This document shows positions 20,773-28,193 of a stretch of DNA of 64,000 bases, one piece after another. Source of the stretch: Caenispirillum salinarum AK4 (GTDB lineage Bacteria; Pseudomonadota; Alphaproteobacteria; Rhodospirillales; Rhodospirillaceae); the NCBI RefSeq assembly GCF_000315795.1, contig NZ_ANHY01000008.1, positions 62,001 to 126,000 of the forward strand, in the 5' to 3' direction. The position numbers and the translations under genes were made by a program. The notes beneath the pieces are model-generated. The model was not told the DNA's origin. It worked only from the letters and a program-made list of their open reading frames with translations, and made no database searches. How positions within the stretch are numbered: the first letter of the stretch is position 1; each line of letters starts with the position of its first letter.

Positions 20773-22008
20773 ATGTCCGAGCATTTCGACGCCCTGGAGA
20801 CCCGCGAGCCGGAGGTGCGCGAGCGCGACCTCATGGCGGCCCTGCGCGACACCATCGCGCACGCCAAGGCCAATGCGCCGTACTTCGCGGACCTGCTCAA
20901 GGACGTGGACCCGGCCTCTGTGACCGACCGGGCGGCGCTCGCCAAATTGCCGGTGACCCGCAAGCACGACCTGATCGAGCTGCAGAAGAAAAACCCGCCC
21001 TTCGGCGGTCTCGTGGCCGAGAGCATGCCCGTCGGCCGCGTCTTCCAGAGCCCCGGCCCCATCCACGAGGTCGAGGGCGTCGGCGCCGACTACTTCCGCG
21101 CCGCCCGCGCCCTGTTCGCCGCCGGCTTCCGCGACGGCGATCTGGTGCACAACACCTTCAGCTACCACTTCACGCCGGGCGGCTGGATTCTCGACAACGG
21201 CGCGCGTGCGCTGGGCTGCCGGGTCTTCCCCGCCGGCGTCGGCCAGACGGAGCTTCAGGCCCAGGCGGTCGCGGCCATGAAACCCAATGGCTACACCGGC
21301 ACGCCGTCCTTCCTGCGCATCATCCTGGAGAAGGCGCGCGAGCTGGGGCTGGAGACGTCCAGCATGAAGAAGGCGCTGGTCTCGGGCGAGGCCCTGCCGC
21401 CGTCGCTGCGCAAGCAGATTCAGGACGAGCTGGGCGTGACCACCTACCAGTGCTACGCCACCGCCGACCTGGGCGTCATCGCCTATGAGTCCGAGGCGCT
21501 GGAGGGCATGATCTGCTCCGAGGACGCGATCGTGGAGATCGTCCGCCCCGGCACCGGCGACCCGGTGCCCGAGGGTGAGGTCGGCGAGGTGGTGGTGACG
21601 GTGTTCACCCGCGAATACCCCCTCATCCGCTTCGCCACCGGCGACATGAGCGCGGTGCTGCCGGGCGTTTCGCCCTGCGGGCGCACCAACATGCGCATCA
21701 AGGGCTGGATGGGCCGCGCCGACCAGACCACCAAGGTCAAGGGCATGTTCGTCCACCCCGAGCAGGTGGCCGACGTCGTCAAGCGCCACCCCGAGATCAC
21801 CAAGGCCCGCCTCGTGGTCACCAGCGCCGACAACGTCGACCAGATGACGCTGAAGGCCGAAAGCAGCACCACGGAACCGGCCTTCGCCGACAAGGTCGCC
21901 GAAACGGTGCGCGAGGTGTTGAAGCTGAAGGGCGCGGTGGAGCTTGTCGATCCCGCCAGCCTGCCCAACGACGGCAAGGTCATCAGCGACGAGCGGAGTT
22001 ACGAGTAA
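20773..22008 (+). CDS. PaaK-like AMP-binding protein with an altered phosphate loop
   Basis: A 411-residue adenylate-forming protein related to phenylacetate-CoA ligase. Recognisable parts are PVTRKHDLIELQKKNPPFGG, YHFTPGGWILDNGARALGC, SGEALPPSLRKQIQDELGV, TYQCYATADLGVIAYES (A5-like), FATGDMSAVLPG and RADQTTKVKGMFVHPEQV. Where PaaK has an SSGTTGKPT phosphate loop, this protein has FQSPGPIHEVEG (91-102). Such proteins recur beside LivFGHM genes in alphaproteobacteria as far as I remember, but their reaction is not established. It ends the cluster, 100 bases after the LivF-like gene. Confidence 0.85.
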   Translation: MSEHFDALETREPEVRERDLMAALRDTIAHAKANAPYFADLLKDVDPASVTDRAALAKLPVTRKHDLIELQKKNPPFGGLVAESMPVGRVFQSPGPIHEVEGVGADYFRAARALFAAGFRDGDLVHNTFSYHFTPGGWILDNGARALGCRVFPAGVGQTELQAQAVAAMKPNGYTGTPSFLRIILEKARELGLETSSMKKALVSGEALPPSLRKQIQDELGVTTYQCYATADLGVIAYESEALEGMICSEDAIVEIVRPGTGDPVPEGEVGEVVVTVFTREYPLIRFATGDMSAVLPGVSPCGRTNMRIKGWMGRADQTTKVKGMFVHPEQVADVVKRHPEITKARLVVTSADNVDQMTLKAESSTTEPAFADKVAETVREVLKLKGAVELVDPASLPNDGKVISDERSYE

Positions 22009-22095
22009 ACGCGCTGACGGTCTGGCTGGCGTGGGGGCGGACGAAACCGAATGTCCCCCCCCCCGAGGGCGCGCGGTAGGGTAATCGGTGCCGGC

Positions 22096-22190
22096 GGTGG
22101 ATTCCTGCTTTCGCAGGAATGACGGATAATTTCGTATTCTAAAACAAGAATTTAAAAAACGTCGTCCCTGCGAAAGCAGGGACCCACACG
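22096..22190. repeat. REPIN/MITE-like element of two facing palindromes
   Basis: ATTCCTGCTTTCGCAGGAAT (22101-22120) and GTCCCTGCGAAAGCAGGGAC (22164-22183) are each palindromic hairpins with four-base loops. Extended by GTGG.. and GACG.., they form one larger imperfect inverted repeat (about 27 bases per arm) around an AT-rich 40-base core that stands out from the GC-rich surroundings. The shape is that of a REP doublet (REPIN) or small MITE. No copy elsewhere in this window. Confidence 0.8.
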
Positions 22191-22254
22191 TTCCGCCAGC
22201 CGCCCTTGCGATACCTCCGGTGTCCGCTGCCCGGCCGCTTGCCGGCCAGGGCTC

Positions 22255-22395
22255 TCACAAGGGCTCCCGCTTCTCTGGCGGCGGCTGTTCGCGATCGGGA
22301 AAGTCGGGACAGCGTGGGGCGTCGAAGAAGTCATCCCACGGGCCCGGCTTCGAGTCATTCTTCCGCGCATCGTCTGCGGCGTACGGCTCCACCAT
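22255..22395 (-). CDS. Orphan 46-residue protein resembling a VapB antitoxin C-terminus
   Basis: Starts at ATG 22395 with a near-perfect AAGGAGGG seven bases upstream, so translation is likely. The sequence MVEPYAADDARKND leads into GPWDDFFDAPRCPDFPDREQ and PPPEKREPL. The W-D-D-F-F ... D-F ... R-x-Q-P-P-P-x-x-R pattern resembles the toxin-binding tail of AbrB-type VapB antitoxins (typically DPWDDFF...DDF...R.QP..ERE). The DNA-binding AbrB half is absent, and no PIN-domain VapC follows. It may be a decayed antitoxin or a free-standing inhibitor; family assignment is inference. Confidence 0.55.
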   Translation of the reverse strand: MVEPYAADDARKNDSKPGPWDDFFDAPRCPDFPDREQPPPEKREPL

Positions 22396-22472
22396 GACGG
22401 TCCCTCCTTTATCCCGCGTGCGGATCGAGGCATACATGACGCCTCATTTTCGGATCTCGCTCAATCCTCCCC

Positions 22473-22742
22473 ATGCCCTCCGCCACCTACGTCTACGTCC
22501 TCCTCGAAGAGACCCCACCCGGCACCCGCCCGCGCACCTATGTGGGCTGGACGACGGATGTCGACGCGCGGCTGGCCGCGCACAACGGCGGCACCGGGGC
22601 CAAGTTCACCAAGGGCCGGCGGTGGCGTGTTGTGCATGTGGAGGAATTCCAGACCCGCCCCCAGGCCATGAGCCGCGAATGGCACCTCAAGCGGGACAGA
22701 GCCTTCCGCCGTAAGCTCGCCGAGACGGCCACGGCAAGCTGA
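22473..22742 (+). CDS. GIY-YIG nuclease superfamily protein
   Basis: An 89-residue single-domain protein of the UvrC/YhbQ-like GIY-YIG type. The catalytic pair of tyrosine motifs appears as YVYVLL (6-11) and TYVGWTTDVDARLAAHN, with the conserved Arg in DARL, the GGTGAKFTKGRRW loop and the Glu in SREWHLKRDRAFRRKL. Housekeeping members are thought to act in DNA repair, though the function of stand-alone ones is mostly unknown. It is convergent with opgH. Confidence 0.9.
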   Translation: MPSATYVYVLLEETPPGTRPRTYVGWTTDVDARLAAHNGGTGAKFTKGRRWRVVHVEEFQTRPQAMSREWHLKRDRAFRRKLAETATAS

Positions 22743-22790
22743 CGGATCGCGGGGAGCGCGAGGGGACCGCGTCGGTCCCCTCGCATCCTG

Positions 22791-24869
22791 TCACTCCGCC
22801 ACGGCCCTCGGCGGCATCGTCGAAATCACGCCCTCGGGCAGGGGCGGTGCGTCGGGCCAGTCGCCGGCAAGCCACCGGGTCCAGCAGGCGACGTGGGCCG
22901 CCTCCATCTCCGTCTCGCTTTCCAGCACGGCCAGCACCTCCTTGTCCGTCAGCGCCTTGGGGCCGAGGAAGCGCAGCTTGCGGGCGGCGAGCGCGGCCTC
23001 CTGCGGCGTCGCCCGGCTCTCCTGGCCGGCGAGCGGCAAAAGGGCGAGGTGGTCGCGCAGGCGGTCGGGTTCCAGGACCGTCCGGGCGAGCAGGTCCTCG
23101 GGTGCGGGACGGGCGGCGGTGGTCTCTTCCATCACCGCGTCCAGTTCGGTCAGCACCGCCGGCGGCCGCGTTTCCTCCGGCGTCAGCAGCAGGCCCCAGC
23201 GCTTCAGCGCCTGGCCGGCGTTGACGCTGTCGCCGATCCACACCACCAGCGGCGCCAGAACCAGCCCCGCTTCCACCGGCGCCAGCCACAGCGCCAGCGA
23301 CGGCGAGGCGACATAAGCGCCGACCGTGGCCAGCAGACCGACGGCGGTGAACGGCAGCCAGCGCTCCAGCGCCTCGGCGAAGGCGCCGTGGGCGGCCTTG
23401 CGGTTCTGCGGCGACCATGTGACGGCCTTGCCGAGCATGGTGGAAAACACCGCCAGCGCGTGCAGCAGCATCATGATGGGCGCGAGCAGGGCCGTGTAGA
23501 CCGTCTCGATCAGCACCCCGGCCGTCAGCCGCAGCGCGCCGCCCTGGGCGCGGCGAAGGTTCCGGTCGCGCAGGGCCAGCGCCAGGCCGAACAGCTTGGG
23601 CACCAGCAGCAGCCCCAGCGCCACCGCCAGCAGCGTCAGCGCCGCGCCCTGGACGTCCAGCGGCCACTGGGGAAAGGGCTTGCCTTCCGCGAAGTAGCGC
23701 ACCGGGGTGCGCGTGAGCGTGAAGGCCTGCAACGCCGACAGCACCAGGAACACCAGCCACAGCGCCGACGAGACATAGGACATGAGCCCGATGCTGAAGT
23801 GCAGGCGGCTGACCCAGTGCAGGCCGCGGGCGGCCAGCAGGCGGCCGTGCTGCAGGTTCCCCTGGCACCAGCGGCGGTCGCGGGTGGCGAAGTCGCCCAC
23901 CGTCGGGGGCGGTTCCTCGTAGGTGTCGGTGATGTCGTCGGCGATCAGCACCCGCCAGCCGCCGCGCCGCAGCAGCGCCGCCTCGACGAAGTCGTGGCTG
24001 AGGATCTCGCCGCCCAGCGGCGCCTTGCCGGGAAGTTCCGGCAGGCCGCAGCAGTCCGAAAAGGCGCGCACGCGGATGATGGCGTTGTGGCCCCAGTAGT
24101 TGCCTTCACCGGCGGCCCAGAAGGCGATGCCGCTGGCCGACAGCGGCCCGTAGACGGCGCCGGCGAACTGCAGCACGCGGGCGAACAGGGTCTCGCCCTT
24201 GGTCAGGCGCGGCGGCGCCTGGATCAGCCCGGCGTCGGGGTCGGCCTCCATGCGGTCCAGCAGGCGCGCCATGCTGGAGGCCGTCAGGATGCTGTCGGCG
24301 TCCAGGACGATCATGTAGTCGTAGAGGGCCCCGTGGCGGCCGATGAAGTCGGCGATGTTGCCCGACTTGCGCTCGCGGTTCTGCAGCCGGCGGCGGTAGT
24401 AGACGGGCGGCAGGCCGGTTCCCGCGGCGTCGCCCTCGTCGCACAGGCGGCGCCAGGCGTCGACCTCGGCCAGCCAGGCGCCGGGGCGGGTGCTGTCCGA
24501 CAGCACATGGATGTGAAACAGGTGCCCCAGGTCCTTGGCGGCCAGGTCGCGGCGCATGGCCTCGATCCCGGCGAAGACGCGGGTCACGTCCTCGTTGTAG
24601 ACGGGCACCAGAACGGCCGTCGGACCCCTGGGCTCGGGGCGCGGCAGCGGCGGCTCGGCGGGCGCCGGGCCGCGCCACCAGAGCACGCCGAAGCCGGCGG
24701 CCAGGGTCCAGAAGGACTGCGCCAGCCACAACGCCAGCGGGATGAACACGGCGATCAGGGCCAGGTCCAGCCAGCTCAGGCCGTCGACGTAGAGGATGCG
24801 GGCGTAGGCCGCCACCAGCGCGGCGGCCGTACCCAGGATGCCCAGCACGAGAATAGTGCGGCGGGTCAT
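22791..24869 (-). CDS. opgH: Glucans biosynthesis glucosyltransferase OpgH (MdoH)
   Basis: Inner-membrane GT2 enzyme that polymerises UDP-glucose into the backbone of osmoregulated periplasmic glucans. The 692 residues have two N-terminal membrane spans (about 5-25 and 35-62), a GT-A domain with VLVPVYNEDVTRVFAG, the YMIVLDADSILT metal-binding Asp pair, SHDFVEAALLRRGGW and RRWCQGNLQHGRLL (Q-x-x-R-W-like product site), then about five C-terminal spans. Compared with E. coli (847 residues) it lacks the roughly 140-residue cytoplasmic N-terminus. It follows a small membrane-anchored protein and opgG. Confidence 0.95.
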   Translation of the reverse strand: MTRRTILVLGILGTAAALVAAYARILYVDGLSWLDLALIAVFIPLALWLAQSFWTLAAGFGVLWWRGPAPAEPPLPRPEPRGPTAVLVPVYNEDVTRVFAGIEAMRRDLAAKDLGHLFHIHVLSDSTRPGAWLAEVDAWRRLCDEGDAAGTGLPPVYYRRRLQNRERKSGNIADFIGRHGALYDYMIVLDADSILTASSMARLLDRMEADPDAGLIQAPPRLTKGETLFARVLQFAGAVYGPLSASGIAFWAAGEGNYWGHNAIIRVRAFSDCCGLPELPGKAPLGGEILSHDFVEAALLRRGGWRVLIADDITDTYEEPPPTVGDFATRDRRWCQGNLQHGRLLAARGLHWVSRLHFSIGLMSYVSSALWLVFLVLSALQAFTLTRTPVRYFAEGKPFPQWPLDVQGAALTLLAVALGLLLVPKLFGLALALRDRNLRRAQGGALRLTAGVLIETVYTALLAPIMMLLHALAVFSTMLGKAVTWSPQNRKAAHGAFAEALERWLPFTAVGLLATVGAYVASPSLALWLAPVEAGLVLAPLVVWIGDSVNAGQALKRWGLLLTPEETRPPAVLTELDAVMEETTAARPAPEDLLARTVLEPDRLRDHLALLPLAGQESRATPQEAALAARKLRFLGPKALTDKEVLAVLESETEMEAAHVACWTRWLAGDWPDAPPLPEGVISTMPPRAVAE

Positions 24870-24902
24870 GGCGTGTGCGCCTTGTTCCGAGGTGCGCGAC
24901 GG

Positions 24903-25352
24903 TCAGATGAGCGCAAGCGCCGCCGCCAGCCCGGGGACCAGCAGCGTGACGGCGACCATGCTCCACAGCCGCATCGCCTGGTCGCGCGGCGAGGGCGCCA
25001 GGATGACCGGGCGCAGCGGCTGCTTTTCCATGGTGAGTCCGCGGGCAGGCAGGGCGGGCGGGCGCGGCCGGTGGCGCGGTCCCGCTCCTGTCGACAGCGG
25101 CGCTTCCGGCCCCGTCAGGTCGTCGAGGGCCAGTTCCAGCGCTTCGGCCATGGCGTGCTCGCGGTCGGGCAGGCCGCCGCAGCCCGCGCGGATGGCGGTG
25201 ACGGCGGCGGCGGCGCGGCTGCCGGCCTCCAGGGCCGACAGCGCGTGGCCGGTGCGCAGGTAGGCGGCGGTGCCTTCGGCAATGCCGCGCCAGAACCGAT
25301 CCACCTGTTCGTGCGGATGCGGCTCACCGGGAGCCGATGTCAGAGCCGGGAC
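24903..25352 (-). CDS. Small membrane-anchored protein between opgG and opgH
   Basis: A 149-residue protein I do not recognise. The N-terminal two thirds are soluble and helical (EQVDRFWRGIAEGTAAYLRT, EHAMAEALELALDDLTG); a Pro/Arg-rich linker leads to one C-terminal hydrophobic span (RLWSMVAVTLLVPGLAAALA). ATG 25352 has GGAG seven bases upstream and overlaps the opgG stop; an upstream ATG at 25367 is possible. Because opgH here lacks the cytoplasmic N-terminal region of the E. coli enzyme, this protein might supply a similar role in trans; that is inference from position only. Confidence 0.65.
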   Translation of the reverse strand, partial: VPALTSAPGEPHPHEQVDRFWRGIAEGTAAYLRTGHALSALEAGSRAAAAVTAIRAGCGGLPDREHAMAEALELALDDLTGPEAPLSTGAGPRHRPRPPALPARGLTMEKQPLRPVILAPSPRDQAMRLWSMVAVTLLVPGLAAALALI

Positions 25353-26959
25353 CATTGGAAACTCCATGTTTCGCTAAGGACCGTGCCGTCGGCGTCGGTC
25401 AGCCGGCAGCGCAGTTCCGCCGGCCTGTCGCCGGCGGCGGGAAGATCGAAGAACACGCGGCGTCCCCCGGTCACCGGATTGTGCTGGATGACGGGCCGGG
25501 TGGTTTCCACCCCCGATGCCTCGAGCACCACAGTCACCTGAGATTCTGGCGGAAGTTCGGCGAGCGGACCGTCGACGAAATCCAGCACGATCTTTCGGCT
25601 GTCGGCTTCGCCCCGCTGGCCCGGCACGCCGCCGGCGCCGACGCGGGTCTCGCGCACGGTGGCCAGTGGCGGGTTGGGCCCCTCCAGCCCCCAGTGCAGG
25701 ACGTAGCGCAGCGTGACTTCCTCGCCGGCCCTGGCGGGTTTCTCCGGCGTCCAGAAGGCGACGATGTTGTCGTGCGTCTCGTCGGGCGTGGGAATCTCGA
25801 TGAGCGTCACGGCGCCCTTGCCCCAGTCCCCCTTGGGCTCCACCCACAGCGACGGACGCAGGTCGTAGCGCGCCTCCAGGTCCTCGTAGTCGTCGAATCG
25901 GCGCACGCGCTGCATCAGGCCGAAGCCCTTGGGCGTCCCGTCCTGGAAGGCCGACAGCGCCAGCGTGCTGGGGTTGCGCAGGGGGCGCCAGACCCATTCC
26001 CCGCTGCCGGTGTGCATGAGCAGCCCCTGGCTGTCGTGCACGCGCGGACGGTAGTCGGTGCCATCCTTGGGGTCGCCCGGGCCGTGCTCGAACATGCTGG
26101 TCAGGGGCGCCAGGCCCAGGCGCTTGATGTCCTCGCGCAGGAACAGGCGGGCGGTGACCTCCATGGTGGTCGCCGTGCCCGGTCGCACCTCGAAGCGGAA
26201 GGCGCCGGTGAGGCTCGGCCCGTCCAGCAGCGCGTGGATCATCAGGGGCTTGCCGCGCTCGGTCGGGCGGGCGACGTAGAAGCGCGTGAAGGCGGGGAAT
26301 TCCTCGCCCTCGGGCAGGGCGGTGTCGATCGCCACGCCGCGCGCCGACAGGCCGTATCGGTTGCCGCGGCCCAGCGCCCGGAAATAGCTGGCGCCGAGGA
26401 AGGTCAGCAGCTCGTCGAGCACCTCGGGATCGTTGAGCGGGTAGTGCACCCGCAGGCCGGCAAAGCCCAGGCCCTCGGGCAGGGGCTTGTCGAAGCGGTT
26501 GCGGCCCAGGTCGAACGCGCCCGAGTCGTAGGCCACCGGCTCCGCCGTGCCCGCGGTCACGTCGTAGACGTGCACCGGCCGGTCGAAATAGGACCCCAGG
26601 TGGAAGAACTGCACCTCGTAGGGGCTGGCGCCGCGCCACAGGGCCCGGTCGGGGCGGTAGCGGATGTCGCGGTGCTGGTCGTACCCAAGGTCCGCCAGCA
26701 CGTCGGGGATGTCGCCGTCGTGGGGCTGGTGGGCCGCGGCGGCCAGGCGCCGGGCCTCGCCCACCAGCCAGTCATAGGAGAACGGACCGGCCGGCGGCGC
26801 GGGCGGCGTCACCTTGGCGGACGGCGCCGCGGCGGCGTCCATGCGCGGGGCGGGGGTCGCGGCGGCAAGCGCCGACGGCGCCAGGGCGGTCGCGGCCAGG
26901 CCAGACAGAAGGGCACGGCGGCTGATGCCGCCGAGAAGACGCGGGATGTATGTGGTCAT
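25340..26959 (-). CDS. opgG: Periplasmic glucan biosynthesis protein, OpgG/OpgD family
   Basis: Periplasmic protein needed for synthesis or trimming of osmoregulated glucans. The 539 residues start with a twin-arginine-like signal (GGISRRALLSGLAATALAPS), which is more like OpgD than OpgG. The MdoG domain is clear: FSYDWLVGEARRLAAAAHQ, DIRYRPDRALWRGAS, FQVQFFHLG-type YEVQFFHLGSYFDRPV, SSYFRALGRGN-like ASYFRALGRGNRYGLSARG, and the C-terminal Ig-like domain. I place the start at ATG 26959 (MTTYIPRL). It heads the opgG-X-opgH operon. The symbol is given for the family; opgD is an equal choice. Confidence 0.92.
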   Translation of the reverse strand: MTTYIPRLLGGISRRALLSGLAATALAPSALAAATPAPRMDAAAAPSAKVTPPAPPAGPFSYDWLVGEARRLAAAAHQPHDGDIPDVLADLGYDQHRDIRYRPDRALWRGASPYEVQFFHLGSYFDRPVHVYDVTAGTAEPVAYDSGAFDLGRNRFDKPLPEGLGFAGLRVHYPLNDPEVLDELLTFLGASYFRALGRGNRYGLSARGVAIDTALPEGEEFPAFTRFYVARPTERGKPLMIHALLDGPSLTGAFRFEVRPGTATTMEVTARLFLREDIKRLGLAPLTSMFEHGPGDPKDGTDYRPRVHDSQGLLMHTGSGEWVWRPLRNPSTLALSAFQDGTPKGFGLMQRVRRFDDYEDLEARYDLRPSLWVEPKGDWGKGAVTLIEIPTPDETHDNIVAFWTPEKPARAGEEVTLRYVLHWGLEGPNPPLATVRETRVGAGGVPGQRGEADSRKIVLDFVDGPLAELPPESQVTVVLEASGVETTRPVIQHNPVTGGRRVFFDLPAAGDRPAELRCRLTDADGTVLSETWSFQWSRL

Positions 26960-27260
26960 GTCCGTTGTCGACGTGATTACAGAACAGTGCAAGATACCGA
27001 GCCACGCGAGCCATTCGACCCGACGGTCCCGACGCTAGCCGAACGCCGATTACTGCGGTCGGTTGCGTTGGGAGCACTGCGCACAAGCGGCTGTGACTCG
27101 CCGTGACTGGTGCCTTTTCCCAGGGAAACAGATGTTCTGTGACAACGGTGTGAGCGATCTTATTCCGTTCCGTGAGCAAAAGAAAGCCCGTCGCGCGGGG
27201 GCGACGGGCTGCCTTAAGATATAGCCCGGCGGAGGAATTTCCGCCTTTGGCCTGAGTGGG
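26960..27260. other. Intergenic region upstream of opgG
   Basis: About 300 bases between opgG and trxA, both on the minus strand. It holds the trxA terminator at 27183-27210. The rest should carry the opgG promoter; I could not single one out. Confidence 0.4.
27180..27212 (-). terminator. Rho-independent terminator after trxA
   Basis: AGCCCGTCGC (27185-27194) pairs with GCGACGGGCT (27201-27210) around a six-base loop. Read on the minus strand the 3' arm is followed by TTCTTTTG. It ends the long tsaE-trxA transcript. Confidence 0.85.
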
Positions 27261-27575
27261 TTAGAGCGACTGCTCCACCCATTCCACCAGCTTGCTCTTG
27301 GGCAGGGCGCCGATCTTGGTGGCGGCGACCTGTCCGTCCTTGAACAGCATCAGCGTGGGAATGCCGCGCACGCCGTACTTGCTGGGAGTCATGGGGTTGT
27401 TGTCGATGTTGACCTTGGCGACGGTCAGGCGGTCCGCCATCTCGGTGGAGATTTCCTCCAGCGCCGGGGCGATCTGGCGACACGGACCGCACCATTCCGC
27501 CCAGAAGTCGACAAGGACGGGAGTCGTCGACTGCAGGACGTCGGCGTCGAACGAATCGTCGGTGACTTGCTTCAT
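27261..27575 (-). CDS. trxA: Thioredoxin
   Basis: Cytoplasmic disulphide reductase. The 104 residues contain [20 protein letters not shown] with the WCGPC active site near residue 31, the cis-proline region [13 protein letters not shown], and the C-terminal helix [10 protein letters not shown] use ATG 27575 (MKQVTDDSF), with AAGGA nine bases upstream. It sits downstream of addA and a GNAT gene on the same strand, an order common in alphaproteobacteria. Confidence 0.97.
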   Translation of the reverse strand: MKQVTDDSFDADVLQSTTPVLVDFWAEWCGPCRQIAPALEEISTEMADRLTVAKVNIDNNPMTPSKYGVRGIPTLMLFKDGQVAATKIGALPKSKLVEWVEQSL

Positions 27576-27692
27576 GTAAACCGTTCCTTTCGCAATCCGT
27601 GAAGCGGACCGTGAACCGCTCAATTCTCGCATGGACTCTAGAAAGCCGCCACACCCGCGTCAACCCGGGGGCGATAGCGGCCGGTCCGAACT

Positions 27693-28193
27693 CTAAAGAT
27701 CAAGGTCGTAACGAACGAAGCGCGTCAGGCGTGCCAACTGGTCGTACAGCGCCCGGGCCTCGGTGTTGTCGTGGTGCGTCTGCCAGTACAGCCTGTGCCA
27801 GCCCCGCGACCGCCCGCGGCAGGCCAGCGTCTCGATCAGGCGGCGGCCGACGCCCTTTCCCCGCATGTCGGGGACGACATAGAGGTCTTCAAGGTAGCAC
27901 ACCGGCCGATCCGTCCAGGTGCCCTCGTGCAGGATGGTGACGGCGAAGCCCACCACCCGCTCCCCGCCCGGCGCGACCGCCACAAGGCAGTCCACCGGAG
28001 AGGCGGGGTCCAGAATGCGCGCCCAGGTGTGGGCGGTGATGCGCTCGGGCACGTCGGCCTCGTAGAACCGCACGTAGTCGCGCCACAACGCCCGCCATCC
28101 CGGTTCGTCGAAGGGCTCGGCATCGCGGACCTGGATCAGCGGCTCCGGCCGGACGGCCGAGGGAGAGGCGGAAGCGGTGGCGCGGCGGGTCAT
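27693..28193 (-). CDS. GNAT family N-acetyltransferase
   Basis: A 166-residue acetyl-CoA-dependent acyltransferase. The GNAT core is clear: VVGFAVTILHEGTW (beta 4 region), YLEDLYVVPDMRGKGVGRRL with the R-G-K-G-V-G acetyl-CoA loop, and HRLYWQTHHDNTEARALYDQ. This last motif (W-x-T-x-x-x-N-x-x-A-R-x-L-Y-D) is typical of small-molecule or amino-acid acetyltransferases. The start ATG overlaps the addA stop by four bases, so it is translationally coupled. Substrate unknown. Confidence 0.9.
   Translation of the reverse strand: MTRRATASASPSAVRPEPLIQVRDAEPFDEPGWRALWRDYVRFYEADVPERITAHTWARILDPASPVDCLVAVAPGGERVVGFAVTILHEGTWTDRPVCYLEDLYVVPDMRGKGVGRRLIETLACRGRSRGWHRLYWQTHHDNTEARALYDQLARLTRFVRYDLDL

Noticed and set aside
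22893-25541. Plus-strand open frame of 882 codons opposite opgH
   Set aside because: Arg/Gln/Gly-rich translation with no domain; opgH on the other strand explains the open frame.
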